Below, piece after piece: positions 48,199 to 56,536 of a stretch of 64,000 bases of DNA. This DNA comes from Bacillus mycoides (GTDB lineage Bacteria; Bacillota; Bacilli; Bacillales; Bacillaceae_G). The notes beneath the pieces are model-generated. The model was not told where the DNA came from, searched no databases, and saw nothing but the letters and a program-made list of their open reading frames with translations. The translations under genes were made by a program, and so were the position numbers. The stretch covers positions 3,405,001 through 3,469,000 of the forward strand of contig NZ_CP036132.1 in NCBI RefSeq assembly GCF_018742245.1. The letters are read 5' to 3'. Position 1 is the stretch's first letter; every line of letters begins with the position of its first letter.

Positions 48199-48204
48199 AT
48201 TATA
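48199..48204 (-). promoter_or_regulatory. Extended -10 promoter of the EntD-type gene
   Basis: TTGCTATAATG on the minus strand gives an extended -10 box (TGnTATAAT). No good -35 hexamer is seen. The rest of the 48205-48473 gap is AT-rich and holds nothing I can name. Confidence 0.5.
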
Positions 48205-48473
48205 GCAACAGTTTTTTGTAGAATTTCGAAAATCACACAATTACAAAGCATTCGTAATAAACGATTAATGATTTGTAACATAAATTTCCATATTAAAGAA
48301 TTGTATTTCCACCAAAATTAGCAATAGTTTTCATATATTTCTCACACATTAGTATAAGAATTTTTTTCCAGAAAAAATTACAGTATTACTTTTTTGTTAC
48401 AAAAAAATCACTTTTCATTACATCTTTTACCAAAATCCATCATAATCCAATTATTTAATTACTTTTTGTAACG

Positions 48474-48508
48474 AAAAAGGAACAACTCCTATTAGCTGTC
48501 CCTTTTTA
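48474..48508 (-). terminator. Terminator of the fructose operon
   Basis: AAGGGACAGCT pairs with AGTTGTTCCTT on the minus strand (11 bp with G-U pairs) and is followed by TTTCG. Confidence 0.75.
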
Positions 48509-48512
48509 TCTT

Positions 48513-50366
48513 TTATTTAACTTTCTTCTTCCAAACACCTATCATAATAGCTGAAACAATCGTCCCAATTAATATAGAGAAAATATATAGCAACGGTTTA
48601 TTCACTAATGCAATAACAAACAATCCACCATGCGGTGCCGGCAATGTAATTTGGAATAACATAGATAAGGCACCCGCGATACTTGAACCAACAACACAAC
48701 TTACAATTACACGTACCGGATCAGCAGCGGCAAATGGAATAGCACCTTCTGTAATAAACGACGCTCCCATAATATAATTTGTTAAACCAGATTTACGTTC
48801 CGCTTCTGTAAATTTTGTTTTAAAGAATGTAGTTGCTAATGCAATCGCAAGTGGCGGTACCATACCACCAGCCATAACAGCAGAGTGCACTCCAAAATTC
48901 TTTGCTTCTATTGCAGCAATACCAAATGTAAATGCAGCTTTATTAATTGGACCCCCCATATCAATTGCCATCATACCACCTAGAATAAGGCCTAATAATA
49001 TAGCATTCGTACCACTCAAACCATTTAACCATCCTGTTAACATTTCATTTAATGCTACTACAGGCGGATTTACTACTTTTTGCATAACAACTCCTGTAAT
49101 CAACAATCCAAAGACTGGATATAACAACACAGGTTTAATTCCTTCTAACTGTACTGGTAATCCTGAAAATAATCTTTTCAATCCTAAAACAACATATCCA
49201 GCTAAGAAACCAGCAATTAATCCACCTAAAAATCCCGCATTCGCTTGTGCTGCTAAAAACCCACCTACAACACCAGGCATAAAACCAGGTCGATCAGCAA
49301 TAGAACTCGCGATAAATCCAGCTAAAATTGGTACAAGGAATAAAAACGCACCTGTTTTTCCTCCTCCAATAGACATGAACAATTCAGCTAAAGGTCCTTC
49401 TGCCTTAATACCACCAACCGAAAACGCTAGCGCAATTAAAATTCCACCACCAACAACGAACGGCAGCATATTACTTACACCGCTCATTAAATGCTTATAA
49501 ATTCCCAGCCCTTTTTCTTTCTCTACACTTTCTGCCTCCCCATCCTTTTTTACACCCTTAAAGATTGGTGCATCTTGTTTTACAGCTCGATTAAGAAGGA
49601 TTTCAGTTTTTCTAATGCCATCAGCAACCGGCACTTGAATGACATGTTTTCCAGCAAAACGGTTCATTTCTACTTGTTTATCTGCCGCAACAATAATCGC
49701 TGTTGCGCGTTCAATGTCCTCTTTCGTTAAACCGTTCTTTATACCTGTTGATCCGTTCGTTTCAACTTTAATGGCTATACCTAACTCTGCTGCTTTTGCT
49801 TTTAAACTATCCGCAGCCATATATGTGTGAGCGATACCAGTTGGGCAAGCTGTAACAGCTAATACGTATGGTTCATTCCCTTCTGGCTTTGCTACTTCAA
49901 CTTCTTCTTTTTCATTCTCTTTTTCATCAAATAAACGAAGAAGTTCCTCTTCATCCTTTGCTTCTAATAATTGTTTACGAAAACCTTCATCCATTAATAA
50001 TGTAGATAGACGCGACAACGTTTCTAAATGAGTATTATTCGCCCCTTCACTTGCAGCAATCATAAAGAATAAATGTGCAGGCTGTCCATCAAGCGACTCA
50101 TAGTTGATACCGCTTACACTTCTACCAAAACAAATCGATGGTTGTTTAACGGCATTCGTCTTCGCATGAGGTATAGCAATACCTTCACCAATTCCTGTTG
50201 TACTTTGTGACTCTCGCTTTAAAATAGCTTCTTTAAATTCAGCTTTATTATTTAAACGATTAGCACCATTTAATTTTTCAACTAATTCATCTATGACAGC
50301 TTCTTTATTTGAAGCTGTCATATTCATAATGACTGTATCCCTTTTTAATAGTTCTGTAATTTTCAT
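48513..50366 (-). CDS. fruA: PTS fructose transporter, IIABC
   Basis: 617 residues, IIA-IIB-IIC in order. IIA (1-145) has the phosphohistidine in IAIPHAKTNAV. IIB (about 165-265) has the phosphocysteine in VTACPTGIAHTYMAADSL. IIC (about 290-617) is a multi-helix membrane domain. It imports fructose as fructose 1-phosphate, which FruK then phosphorylates. It is the last of three fru genes. Confidence 0.96.
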   Translation of the reverse strand: MKITELLKRDTVIMNMTASNKEAVIDELVEKLNGANRLNNKAEFKEAILKRESQSTTGIGEGIAIPHAKTNAVKQPSICFGRSVSGINYESLDGQPAHLFFMIAASEGANNTHLETLSRLSTLLMDEGFRKQLLEAKDEEELLRLFDEKENEKEEVEVAKPEGNEPYVLAVTACPTGIAHTYMAADSLKAKAAELGIAIKVETNGSTGIKNGLTKEDIERATAIIVAADKQVEMNRFAGKHVIQVPVADGIRKTEILLNRAVKQDAPIFKGVKKDGEAESVEKEKGLGIYKHLMSGVSNMLPFVVGGGILIALAFSVGGIKAEGPLAELFMSIGGGKTGAFLFLVPILAGFIASSIADRPGFMPGVVGGFLAAQANAGFLGGLIAGFLAGYVVLGLKRLFSGLPVQLEGIKPVLLYPVFGLLITGVVMQKVVNPPVVALNEMLTGWLNGLSGTNAILLGLILGGMMAIDMGGPINKAAFTFGIAAIEAKNFGVHSAVMAGGMVPPLAIALATTFFKTKFTEAERKSGLTNYIMGASFITEGAIPFAAADPVRVIVSCVVGSSIAGALSMLFQITLPAPHGGLFVIALVNKPLLYIFSILIGTIVSAIMIGVWKKKVK

Positions 50367-50379
50367 ATGTTGCTTCCCC

Positions 50380-51291
50380 CTATCGCTTAACTACAACTAC
50401 TTGCGACAACAATTCTTCTACTTTTTCCTTTGTACATAAATCTGCTGAAAATGCTGTTGCACTCCCCGTTGCAACACCATATTGAAATGCTTTTTCAATA
50501 TCTTTTGTCTGTTCATATTTACCTACAAATCCTGCAACAAGAGAATCTCCTGCCCCAACTGAATTAATTACAACACCTTTTGGAACAGTTGCTTCATATA
50601 TACCTTCTGCCGTAAATAATAAAGCTCCATCTCCTGCCATTGATACGATAACGTGCTCTACACCTTGTTCGATTAATTTTCTTCCATACGGCAAAATGGC
50701 TTCTACTGTTGAAAGCTCCACTCCGAATAACTCACCAAGTTCATGATGATTTGGCTTTATTAAAAATGGCTTATTTTTAGTTACATACTGCAGTGCACTT
50801 CCACTTGCATCTACTACTACACGAATACCTTTTTCGGCTCCAAACGCTGCGATTGATTCATAAAAGGTAGTTGGAATAGAAGAAGGTACACTTCCAGCTA
50901 GTACAACACAATCTCCAGATTGCATACTTTCGATTTTTTTCATCAATTGTTCAAATTGCTCATTTGTCACAATAGGACCTTGTCCATTTAACTCTGTTTC
51001 TTCTTGCCCTTTTATTTTCACATTAATTCGAGAATCTCCATCTACTTGGACGAAGTTCGTTGTTACACCTTCACCATGCAATACATCTTTAATAAATTGA
51101 CCAGTAAATCCACCCGTAAATCCAAGCGCTACATTTTCAACACCTAAACGATGAAGAACACGAGAAACATTAATCCCTTTTCCTCCAGGAAACTTCATAT
51201 CTTTCTCTGCTCGGTTTACTGTTCCTAAATCGAAAGAATTAACTTGTACTACATAATCAATAGATGGGTTTAAAGTAACTGTATAGATCAT
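50380..51291 (-). CDS. fruK: 1-phosphofructokinase
   Basis: 303 residues, PfkB family. GGKGINVSRVLHRLG near residue 38 and NSVGAGDSLVAGFVG near 250 are the two PfkB signatures, and the Asp of GAGD is the catalytic base. It converts fructose 1-phosphate to fructose 1,6-bisphosphate. Its start overlaps the fruR stop by four bases. Confidence 0.96.
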   Translation of the reverse strand: MIYTVTLNPSIDYVVQVNSFDLGTVNRAEKDMKFPGGKGINVSRVLHRLGVENVALGFTGGFTGQFIKDVLHGEGVTTNFVQVDGDSRINVKIKGQEETELNGQGPIVTNEQFEQLMKKIESMQSGDCVVLAGSVPSSIPTTFYESIAAFGAEKGIRVVVDASGSALQYVTKNKPFLIKPNHHELGELFGVELSTVEAILPYGRKLIEQGVEHVIVSMAGDGALLFTAEGIYEATVPKGVVINSVGAGDSLVAGFVGKYEQTKDIEKAFQYGVATGSATAFSADLCTKEKVEELLSQVVVVKR

Positions 51292-52040
51292 TGTTTATCA
51301 GCCTCAATTACATTGGTTTGTCTTTTATATTTTTCTAAATCAATTTCTAAATGGTTTGTAATAATGCTTGCATCTTCAACATTTGCAATTTTCGCAAACG
51401 CAACTTCTGAAAATTTACTTTCATCAATTAAGAAATACCCTTCGTTCGCTAATGTTAATGCCATTTGTTTCAAGAGTGCTTCTTCTGGATCTGGCGTTGT
51501 ATACCCTAACTGTTCATGTACACCATTAGCTCCTAAAAAACATTTATCAAAACGATACTTCTGCATACTTTCCTGTGCCATAGCACCAATTAAAGCTTTC
51601 GTCCTACTCTTCATCATCCCGCCTAATAAATACGCACAAATATTATTTTCAACTAAAGCTTCAATATGCATAAGTCCATTCGTTACGACAGTAACATCTT
51701 TGTTTATTAAAAATGGAATCATTTCAAATGTTGTACTTCCTGCATCTAAATAAACGCAATCCCCTTGTTCAACAATACTAGCCGCATACTTGGCAATTTG
51801 TTGTTTTATTTGAATGTTTTTGGATGATTTTTCAATCATCGTGGGCTCCTGTCCTTTTCCTGTTAAAACAGATGCACCACCATGAACTCTTTTTAATAAC
51901 CTTTGTTTTTCCAATTGTGCTAAATCACGACGAATTGTCGACTCAGAGCTTTCTGTTCTTTCCACTAATTGCTGTAATTTAACCACTTTTTGTTCTTTTA
52001 CAAGTTGTAGTATCATTTGATGACGTTCAGGAGTTAACAT
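51288..52040 (-). CDS. fruR: DeoR-family repressor of the fructose operon
   Basis: About 250 residues. The DeoR N-terminal helix-turn-helix (MLTPERHQMILQLVKEQKVVKLQQL, ESTIRRDLAQLEKQRLLKRVHGG) is followed by the sugar-phosphate sensor domain (YLDAGSTTFEMIPFL). It probably responds to fructose 1-phosphate. AGAGGTGAAGAAG supports the ATG at 52040, and the longer form from 52127 would run through the promoter. Confidence 0.93.
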   Translation of the reverse strand: MLTPERHQMILQLVKEQKVVKLQQLVERTESSESTIRRDLAQLEKQRLLKRVHGGASVLTGKGQEPTMIEKSSKNIQIKQQIAKYAASIVEQGDCVYLDAGSTTFEMIPFLINKDVTVVTNGLMHIEALVENNICAYLLGGMMKSRTKALIGAMAQESMQKYRFDKCFLGANGVHEQLGYTTPDPEEALLKQMALTLANEGYFLIDESKFSEVAFAKIANVEDASIITNHLEIDLEKYKRQTNVIEADKQ

Positions 52041-52064
52041 CTTCTTCACCTCTTCTTTGATTAC

Positions 52065-52093
52065 AGTATAATGAAAACGATCACAAAAATCAA
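52065..52093 (-). promoter_or_regulatory. fru operon promoter
   Basis: TTGATT (52088-52093) and TATACT (52065-52070) are 17 bases apart on the minus strand. Just upstream are repeated GGTTGTTTGTGGTTGATTTTTG elements that may bind FruR. Confidence 0.6.
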
Positions 52094-52142
52094 CCACAAA
52101 CAACCAAAAATAATCATTAACAATCACAATCGGTTATAAACA

Positions 52143-52184
52143 ACAAAAAAGAAACCTATTTGATACAACAATCAAATAGGTTTC
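52143..52184 (-). terminator. Terminator of the alcohol dehydrogenase gene
   Basis: GAAACCTATTTGAT pairs perfectly with ATCAAATAGGTTTC (14 bp, six-base loop), followed by TTTTTTGTTG on the minus strand. Confidence 0.92.
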
Positions 52185-52198
52185 TTCTCTCGCTTCAC

Positions 52199-53362
52199 TT
52201 ATAAAGAAGCTTTATAAATTGCAAGAACATCATCTTTATTTAATTTTTTAAAGTTACCGAATTCACCATAAGCCATCGCTTTATCCGCCATTAAGTCAAT
52301 TTCACTTTCTCTAATAGCGTAATCAGCTAATGTTACTGGCGCTTCAATCGAAGTCCAAAATTGACGTAATGCCTCAATTCCCTCTAATGCAATCTCTTTA
52401 TCGGTCTTCCCATCTGTTTCTACATCGAATACACGAATAGCGAACTGTTTAAAACGACTTATATTTTCATCTACAACATGCTTCATCCAGTTCGGGAATA
52501 AAATCGCAAGGCCACCCCCGTGTGGTATATCATGAACAGCAGAAACTGCATGCTCAATATTATGAGTTGCCCAGTCTCCTTTTACTCCCATTGCTAAAAT
52601 CCCATTTAACGCCATCGTTCCGCAATATAAAATTGTTTCCCTATGCTCATAATTTTCTAGATCATTTAACAGCTTAGGAGCTGTTTCAATTACTGTTCTT
52701 AAAGCAGACTCACAATAACGATCTTGTAGTTCTGTATTTGTTCCATGGTGGAAATATTGTTCTAATACGTGCGACATAATATCTACCATACCGTAAATTG
52801 TTTGATCTTTCGGTACAGATGCAGTATGAACTGGATCTAAGATCGAAAACTGCGGGAAAGTAACAGGGCTACCCCATCCGTACTTTTCATTTGTTTCCCA
52901 GTTTGTAATTACTGATCCTGCATTCATTTCAGAGCCCGTCGCGGCAAGAGTAAGCACAGTACCAAATGGTAACGCCTCACTAGCAAATGCTTTCTTCGTT
53001 ACAATGTCCCATACATCTCCATCGTACTTACTACCAGCTGCAATTGCTTTCGTACAGTCGATTACACTTCCTCCTCCAACCGCTAAAATAAATTCAACAT
53101 CATTATCTTTACAAATTTGAATCCCTTTCTTTACAGTTGATACACGAGGATTCGGTTCAACACCTGTCAATTCAAATACTTCCGCATTTATATCTTTTAA
53201 AATAGAAATTACATTATCATAAATACCGTTTCTTTTAATACTTCCTCCTCCGTATACGAGAAGAACTTTTTTACCAAACTGTGGAATTTCGGTTTTCAAC
53301 TGTTCTAACTGTCCTTTACCGAAAATAAGTTTCGTTGGATTACGAAATACAAAATTTTGCAT
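52199..53362 (-). CDS. Iron-containing alcohol dehydrogenase (YugJ/BdhA-like)
   Basis: 387 residues, group [17 protein letters not shown] near residue 37 and [17 protein letters not shown] near 95 bind NAD(P). Metal ligands appear in [12 protein letters not shown] and in the [24 protein letters not shown] block. It probably acts on butanol or other aldehydes/alcohols, as YugJ and BdhA do. It is monocistronic, with its own terminator downstream. Confidence 0.92.
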   Translation of the reverse strand: MQNFVFRNPTKLIFGKGQLEQLKTEIPQFGKKVLLVYGGGSIKRNGIYDNVISILKDINAEVFELTGVEPNPRVSTVKKGIQICKDNDVEFILAVGGGSVIDCTKAIAAGSKYDGDVWDIVTKKAFASEALPFGTVLTLAATGSEMNAGSVITNWETNEKYGWGSPVTFPQFSILDPVHTASVPKDQTIYGMVDIMSHVLEQYFHHGTNTELQDRYCESALRTVIETAPKLLNDLENYEHRETILYCGTMALNGILAMGVKGDWATHNIEHAVSAVHDIPHGGGLAILFPNWMKHVVDENISRFKQFAIRVFDVETDGKTDKEIALEGIEALRQFWTSIEAPVTLADYAIRESEIDLMADKAMAYGEFGNFKKLNKDDVLAIYKASL

Positions 53363-53447
53363 ATACCTTTACCATCCCTTCCTTATGAAAAGCAACTATA
53401 CTTTTATATACCATATTTTTTTCATATCACAAAAATATTTGCTTAAC

Positions 53448-53467
53448 AAAAAAGTCCCAGCCTAAAG
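53448..53467 (-). terminator. Left half of the ctaM terminator, split by the IS
   Basis: Holds AAAAAAGTCCCAGCCT. Joined to AGGCTGAGACTTTTT at 54903-54917 it would form one perfect hairpin terminator. The IS sits between the halves, and the bases at 53465-53467 (aag) are the left copy of the target duplication. Confidence 0.8.
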
Positions 53468-53479
53468 TGAAGTGCACCC

Positions 53480-53506
53480 CAATTGTTAGACACGGTCTAA
53501 CAATTG
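53480..53506. repeat. Palindrome at the IS left end next to the orfA ribosome site
   Basis: CAATTGTTAGAC / GTCTAACAATTG with loop ACG. It touches the GGAGG ribosome site of orfA (53506-53510). In IS elements such stems limit transposase made from read-through RNA. Confidence 0.75.
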
Positions 53507-53520
53507 GAGGTGCATTTTTT

Positions 53521-54027
53521 ATGGCTAAATTTTCTTCAAAAGAAAAAATCCAAGCGGTGAAACGATATTTAGATGGTTCAGAGAGTGGAAAAACAATTGC
53601 TAAATCTATAGGAGTTACTCCTGTTTTAATTCGTGAGTGGATTAGACGATATGAATCTTCAGGTGAAAGGGCCTTTGACAAGTGCTATACATTATACTCA
53701 GCTCAGTATAAACTAGATGTACTTTATTATATGAATGAACACGGGACATCTATCAGAGAAACAGCGGCGCTTTTCAATATTCCGTCTTATGAAACACTTC
53801 GGAAATGGAAAATAGCCTATGAAACAGGAGGATTGGATGCCCTACAATCAAAGAAAAAGGGGCGTCCAACCATGAAAGATAAAAAAATAAAACCAGTAGT
53901 AGAAGGTTCAATAGAAGCACTACAAGCCGAAAATGAGCGTTTACGGATGGAAAATGCATATTTAAAAAAGTTGAATGCCTTAGTTCAAAACAAGGAAAAA
54001 TCACCAAACAAGACAAAGCGCAAGTAA
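53521..54027 (+). CDS. IS3-family transposase OrfA
   Basis: 168 residues. Two helix-turn-helix units (KTIAKSIGVTPVLIREWIRRY and SIRETAALFNIPSYETLRKWK) and a C-terminal leucine-zipper-like segment (SIEALQAENERLRMENAYLKKLNAL). OrfA binds the ends. The slip heptamer AAAAAAG at 53964-53970 lies near its 3' end and allows fusion to OrfB by -1 frameshift. Confidence 0.93.
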   Translation: MAKFSSKEKIQAVKRYLDGSESGKTIAKSIGVTPVLIREWIRRYESSGERAFDKCYTLYSAQYKLDVLYYMNEHGTSIRETAALFNIPSYETLRKWKIAYETGGLDALQSKKKGRPTMKDKKIKPVVEGSIEALQAENERLRMENAYLKKLNALVQNKEKSPNKTKRK

Positions 54028-54866
54028 TCTATGAGTTAAGGCATGAATTTCCTGTCAAGGAGTTACTTCAACTCGCAAACATTCCACGTAGTACGTACTA
54101 TTACTGGATGAAACAGTTCAATCGTCCTGATCCAAATGCAGAAGTAAAAGAACTGATTCAAGCTATTTATAATGAACACGATGGGTGTTATGGGTATCGT
54201 CGTATTCGTGATGAACTTATGAATCGTGGACACAAAGTAAATCATAAAAAAGTGTATCGCCTTATGAAAGAATTAGGGTTAAAATGTCTTGTTCGTATGA
54301 AAAAATATCGCTCTTACAAAGGGACAGTTGGGAAAATTGCGCCAAATATTTTAAATCGCAACTTCCAAGCTGTAAAACCAAATGAAAAGTGGGTTACAGA
54401 TATTACGGAGTTTAAGTTATTTGGGGAGAAGTTATACTTATCACCAATGTTGGATTTGTTTAATAGTGAAATTATTACCTATACAATTGGTTCAAGACCG
54501 ACCTATTCCCTTGTTTCAACGATGTTAGATCAAGCTTTTGAACGTATAACAGATCAGGATAAACTCCTCATTCATTCTGATCAAGGTTGGCACTATCAAA
54601 TGAAACAATACCGTCATTCTCTTAAGAACTGTGGCATTACTCAAAGTATGTCTCGCAAAGGAAACTGTTATGACAATGCCGTTATTGAAAATTTCTTTGG
54701 TATCATGAAATCAGAATTTCTGTATCGAAAAGAATTTGAAAGTATAACACATTTCAAACAAGAATTAGCAAAGTATATAGAATACTATAATCATAAAAGA
54801 ATTAAGGCAAAATTAAAGGGTATGAGCCCGGTACAATACCGGGCTCATACCCTAGAAGCTGCCTAA
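53970..54866 (+). CDS. IS3-family transposase OrfB (DDE catalytic part)
   Basis: About 298 residues in the -1 frame relative to OrfA, made as OrfAB after slippage. The DDE residues are in WVTDITEF, LIHSDQGWHY and YDNAVIENFFGIMKSEF, spaced as in IS150. The N-terminal part has an HTH_21-like domain (ELIQAIYNEHDGCYGYRRIRDELMNRG). A first in-frame ATG is at 54108, but continuous homology begins before it. All catalytic residues are present. Confidence 0.88.
   Translation, partial: VECLSSKQGKITKQDKAQVIYELRHEFPVKELLQLANIPRSTYYYWMKQFNRPDPNAEVKELIQAIYNEHDGCYGYRRIRDELMNRGHKVNHKKVYRLMKELGLKCLVRMKKYRSYKGTVGKIAPNILNRNFQAVKPNEKWVTDITEFKLFGEKLYLSPMLDLFNSEIITYTIGSRPTYSLVSTMLDQAFERITDQDKLLIHSDQGWHYQMKQYRHSLKNCGITQSMSRKGNCYDNAVIENFFGIMKSEFLYRKEFESITHFKQELAKYIEYYNHKRIKAKLKGMSPVQYRAHTLEAA
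54819..54852. repeat. Perfect 15-bp inverted repeat at the 3' end of orfB
   Basis: GGTATGAGCCCGGTA-(caa)-TACCGGGCTCATACC, a perfect stem inside the last coding part of orfB. There is no U-run after it, so it is probably not a terminator. Confidence 0.85.
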
Positions 54867-54901
54867 TGAAACGACCTGTCTAACTTTCGGGGGTCACTTC
54901 A

Positions 54902-54920
54902 AAGGCTGAGACTTTTTATT
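54902..54920 (-). terminator. Right half of the ctaM terminator, split by the IS
   Basis: Holds AAGGCTGAGACTTTTTATT. With 53448-53464 it restores AAAAAGTCYCAGCCT-(aa)-AGGCTGAGACTTTTT. Transcripts leaving ctaM now enter the IS antisense strand instead. Confidence 0.8.
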
Positions 54921-55458
54921 GGTAATAAGGTGAGATCATTAAGTAAACAATAACACCAGATAAGCTTACATATAACCAAATCGGCATCGTCCAACGTACA
55001 ATTTTACGGTGACGTGTTAATTGGTTCGTAAAACCAAATACAAGTGCGAACAATGCAAGTGGTACAATAATTGCTGCAAGGAAAATATGTGTAATTAAAA
55101 TGAAGAAATACACATATTTAATGAATCCTTCTCCACCGAAATGTGTTGCTGGCGCCAAATAATGATACGATAAATATGACACACAAAATAATAAAGTCGT
55201 TGTAAATGCTGCAAGAATAAAACCACGGTGCATTTTTACGTTCTTTTTAATAATAGAGAATAAAGCTGCTAATAAAAATACAAACGTAAAACTATTAAAA
55301 ATTGCATTTAACATTGGTAAGATAGTTACATCAAAATGTAATTCTCCTTCATAGCCAACAGGTCCAAAGAACAAAAATAAAATAATCGCGTTTACAATTA
55401 CAGAAAGCGTTATCACAATAGGAGCATAGCTTTTCTGATTTGTTGATTGATCCACCAA
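54916..55458 (-). CDS. ctaM: DUF420 membrane protein (YozB/CtaM)
   Basis: About 180 residues, five predicted membrane helices. This family (YozB in B. subtilis, CtaM in staphylococci) helps assemble heme-copper oxidases. Conserved histidines are in RGFILAAFTTTLLFCVSYLSYHYL, LITHIFLAA and TRHRKIVRWTMPIWLY. AAGAGGAG supports the TTG at 55458; a GTG at 55467 overlaps that site. Its terminator is interrupted by the IS. Confidence 0.85.
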   Translation of the reverse strand: MVDQSTNQKSYAPIVITLSVIVNAIILFLFFGPVGYEGELHFDVTILPMLNAIFNSFTFVFLLAALFSIIKKNVKMHRGFILAAFTTTLLFCVSYLSYHYLAPATHFGGEGFIKYVYFFILITHIFLAAIIVPLALFALVFGFTNQLTRHRKIVRWTMPIWLYVSLSGVIVYLMISPYYQ

Positions 55459-55564
55459 ATTGGTCACTCCTCTTCTTTCAAATATGTATAATTAACCTCA
55501 CTATTTTAACATATTATTCACGGTGTAAATGTGACAATAGTTTGACACAGTAAGACAGGGCAAA

Positions 55565-55602
55565 GAAAAAACCCTTCTTAACAATACTTCTTAAGAAGGA
55601 TT
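55565..55602 (-). terminator. Terminator after the 38-residue membrane protein gene
   Basis: AATCCTTCTTAA pairs with TTAAGAAGGGTT on the minus strand with a short loop, followed by TTTTCTTTG. Confidence 0.8.
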
Positions 55603-55633
55603 TTATCGCTTTATTATTCAAATAGCAATGCGA

Positions 55634-55750
55634 TTAGTTTTTGTTAAAAAACGTACTGCTATATGCTTGAAAAATTTCAGACACTTGATATCCCATTAAT
55701 GTAATTGCTGTTAATGAAAAGAAACCAATCATAAGAAATCGAAACCACAT
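55634..55750 (-). CDS. Small membrane protein, 38 aa
   Basis: Begins MWFRFLMIGFFSLTAIT and ends STFFNKN. One hydrophobic segment spans residues 5-20. GGAGGAGATTTAC is an excellent ribosome site. It follows the 55775-56086 gene by 24 bases and is probably co-transcribed. No family recognised. Confidence 0.7.
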   Translation of the reverse strand: MWFRFLMIGFFSLTAITLMGYQVSEIFQAYSSTFFNKN

Positions 55751-55774
55751 GTAAATCTCCTCCTTGTATTTAGC

Positions 55775-56086
55775 TTAAAAAACGTTCGCTATATTACAAG
55801 TTGAGTGGCACTCTTCATCATCACTTTCCTTTTTCTTTACGATCGCTGTTATAAAACGAATCATAAAGAAGATAACAAAAGGAATTTGTTCATCATTTCT
55901 ATTGGCATAGTTTAGCAACGGTTCACGTTGCAACTCGAACGGGGATGAGAAGGAATAGAACACACCTTGCTCTTCCACATATACGATTATAATTTTCATA
56001 CAAAATACTATCCCAAGAAACGAAACAATATCTTGCCATTCTGTCGTATATAACAGGTTATACAGCTCTAATACGTACTCTTCCAT
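55775..56086 (-). CDS. Hypothetical membrane protein, about 103 aa
   Basis: Starts MEEYVLELYNLLYTTEWQDIV. Two hydrophobic segments (IVSFLGIVFCMKIIIVYVE and IPFVIFFMIRFITAIV) and a C-terminal KKKESDDEECHSTCNIANVF with two cysteines. Three ATGs in a row follow GGAAGGGGGG; the third is best spaced. It probably forms a small operon with the 38-residue protein. I do not recognise the family. Confidence 0.6.
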   Translation of the reverse strand: MEEYVLELYNLLYTTEWQDIVSFLGIVFCMKIIIVYVEEQGVFYSFSSPFELQREPLLNYANRNDEQIPFVIFFMIRFITAIVKKKESDDEECHSTCNIANVF

Positions 56087-56289
56087 CATCATCCCCCCTT
56101 CCTTTTTTACCATTCTGCTCTCCTTCATATAAAAAGTCAAGAAAAAAGTGTATTTCCACTATGCTAATAGTAATTACTTGTTTCTTTACTTATATATGAA
56201 TCTTTTCTAGCAATGATTGGATATACCATTCTTCGAAAACAAGATATCATAGGAAGTTCGATAGCCGAATTCATGCTATAGGTAAAATA

Positions 56290-56515
56290 ATATGTGACGT
56301 CAAGAACAAGGCGCTAAAACATCGGAACACGAATCTGTACGGTATGCTGATAGTACCTAGCTCACGAACCTATATGGTCTGTCGTGAGAGTGGTGATGGC
56401 ACACCGCAATCTTGCACGTCAGCGATACCAGAAATGGACTTCTCCTTTGGTAACAAGAATCCCACTGACATTAGTCAACTTGCCCCTTTAAGGGTGGGAG
56501 TGTCAAATAACCTAT
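56290..56515 (+). mobile_element. Relic of an IS200/IS605-type tnpB right end
   Basis: The sequence CTCACGAACCTATATGGTCTGTCGTGAGAG and the end CCCCTTTAAGGGTGGGAGTGTCAA resemble the 3' end of tnpB elements, including the scaffold part of the guide RNA. The left part of the element and the tnpB reading frame are absent or decayed. The 56344-56568 frame is not a gene by itself. I base this on recall of the family's end structure. Confidence 0.5.
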
Positions 56516-56536
56516 TGTTGTTTTTTATTATGCAAA

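Larger units (their letters stand above)
53468..54901 (+). mobile_element. IS3-family (IS150-like) insertion sequence
   Basis: 1434 bp. It has 25-bp imperfect inverted ends (TGAAGTGcaCCCCaAttGTTAGACA at 53468-53492; its counterpart at 54877-54901), flanking direct repeats aag at 53465-53467 and 54902-54904, and two overlapping frames with an A AAA AAG slip site. Both frames are intact and the ends are well preserved, so it may be active. The element sits in the loop of a terminator. Confidence 0.93.
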
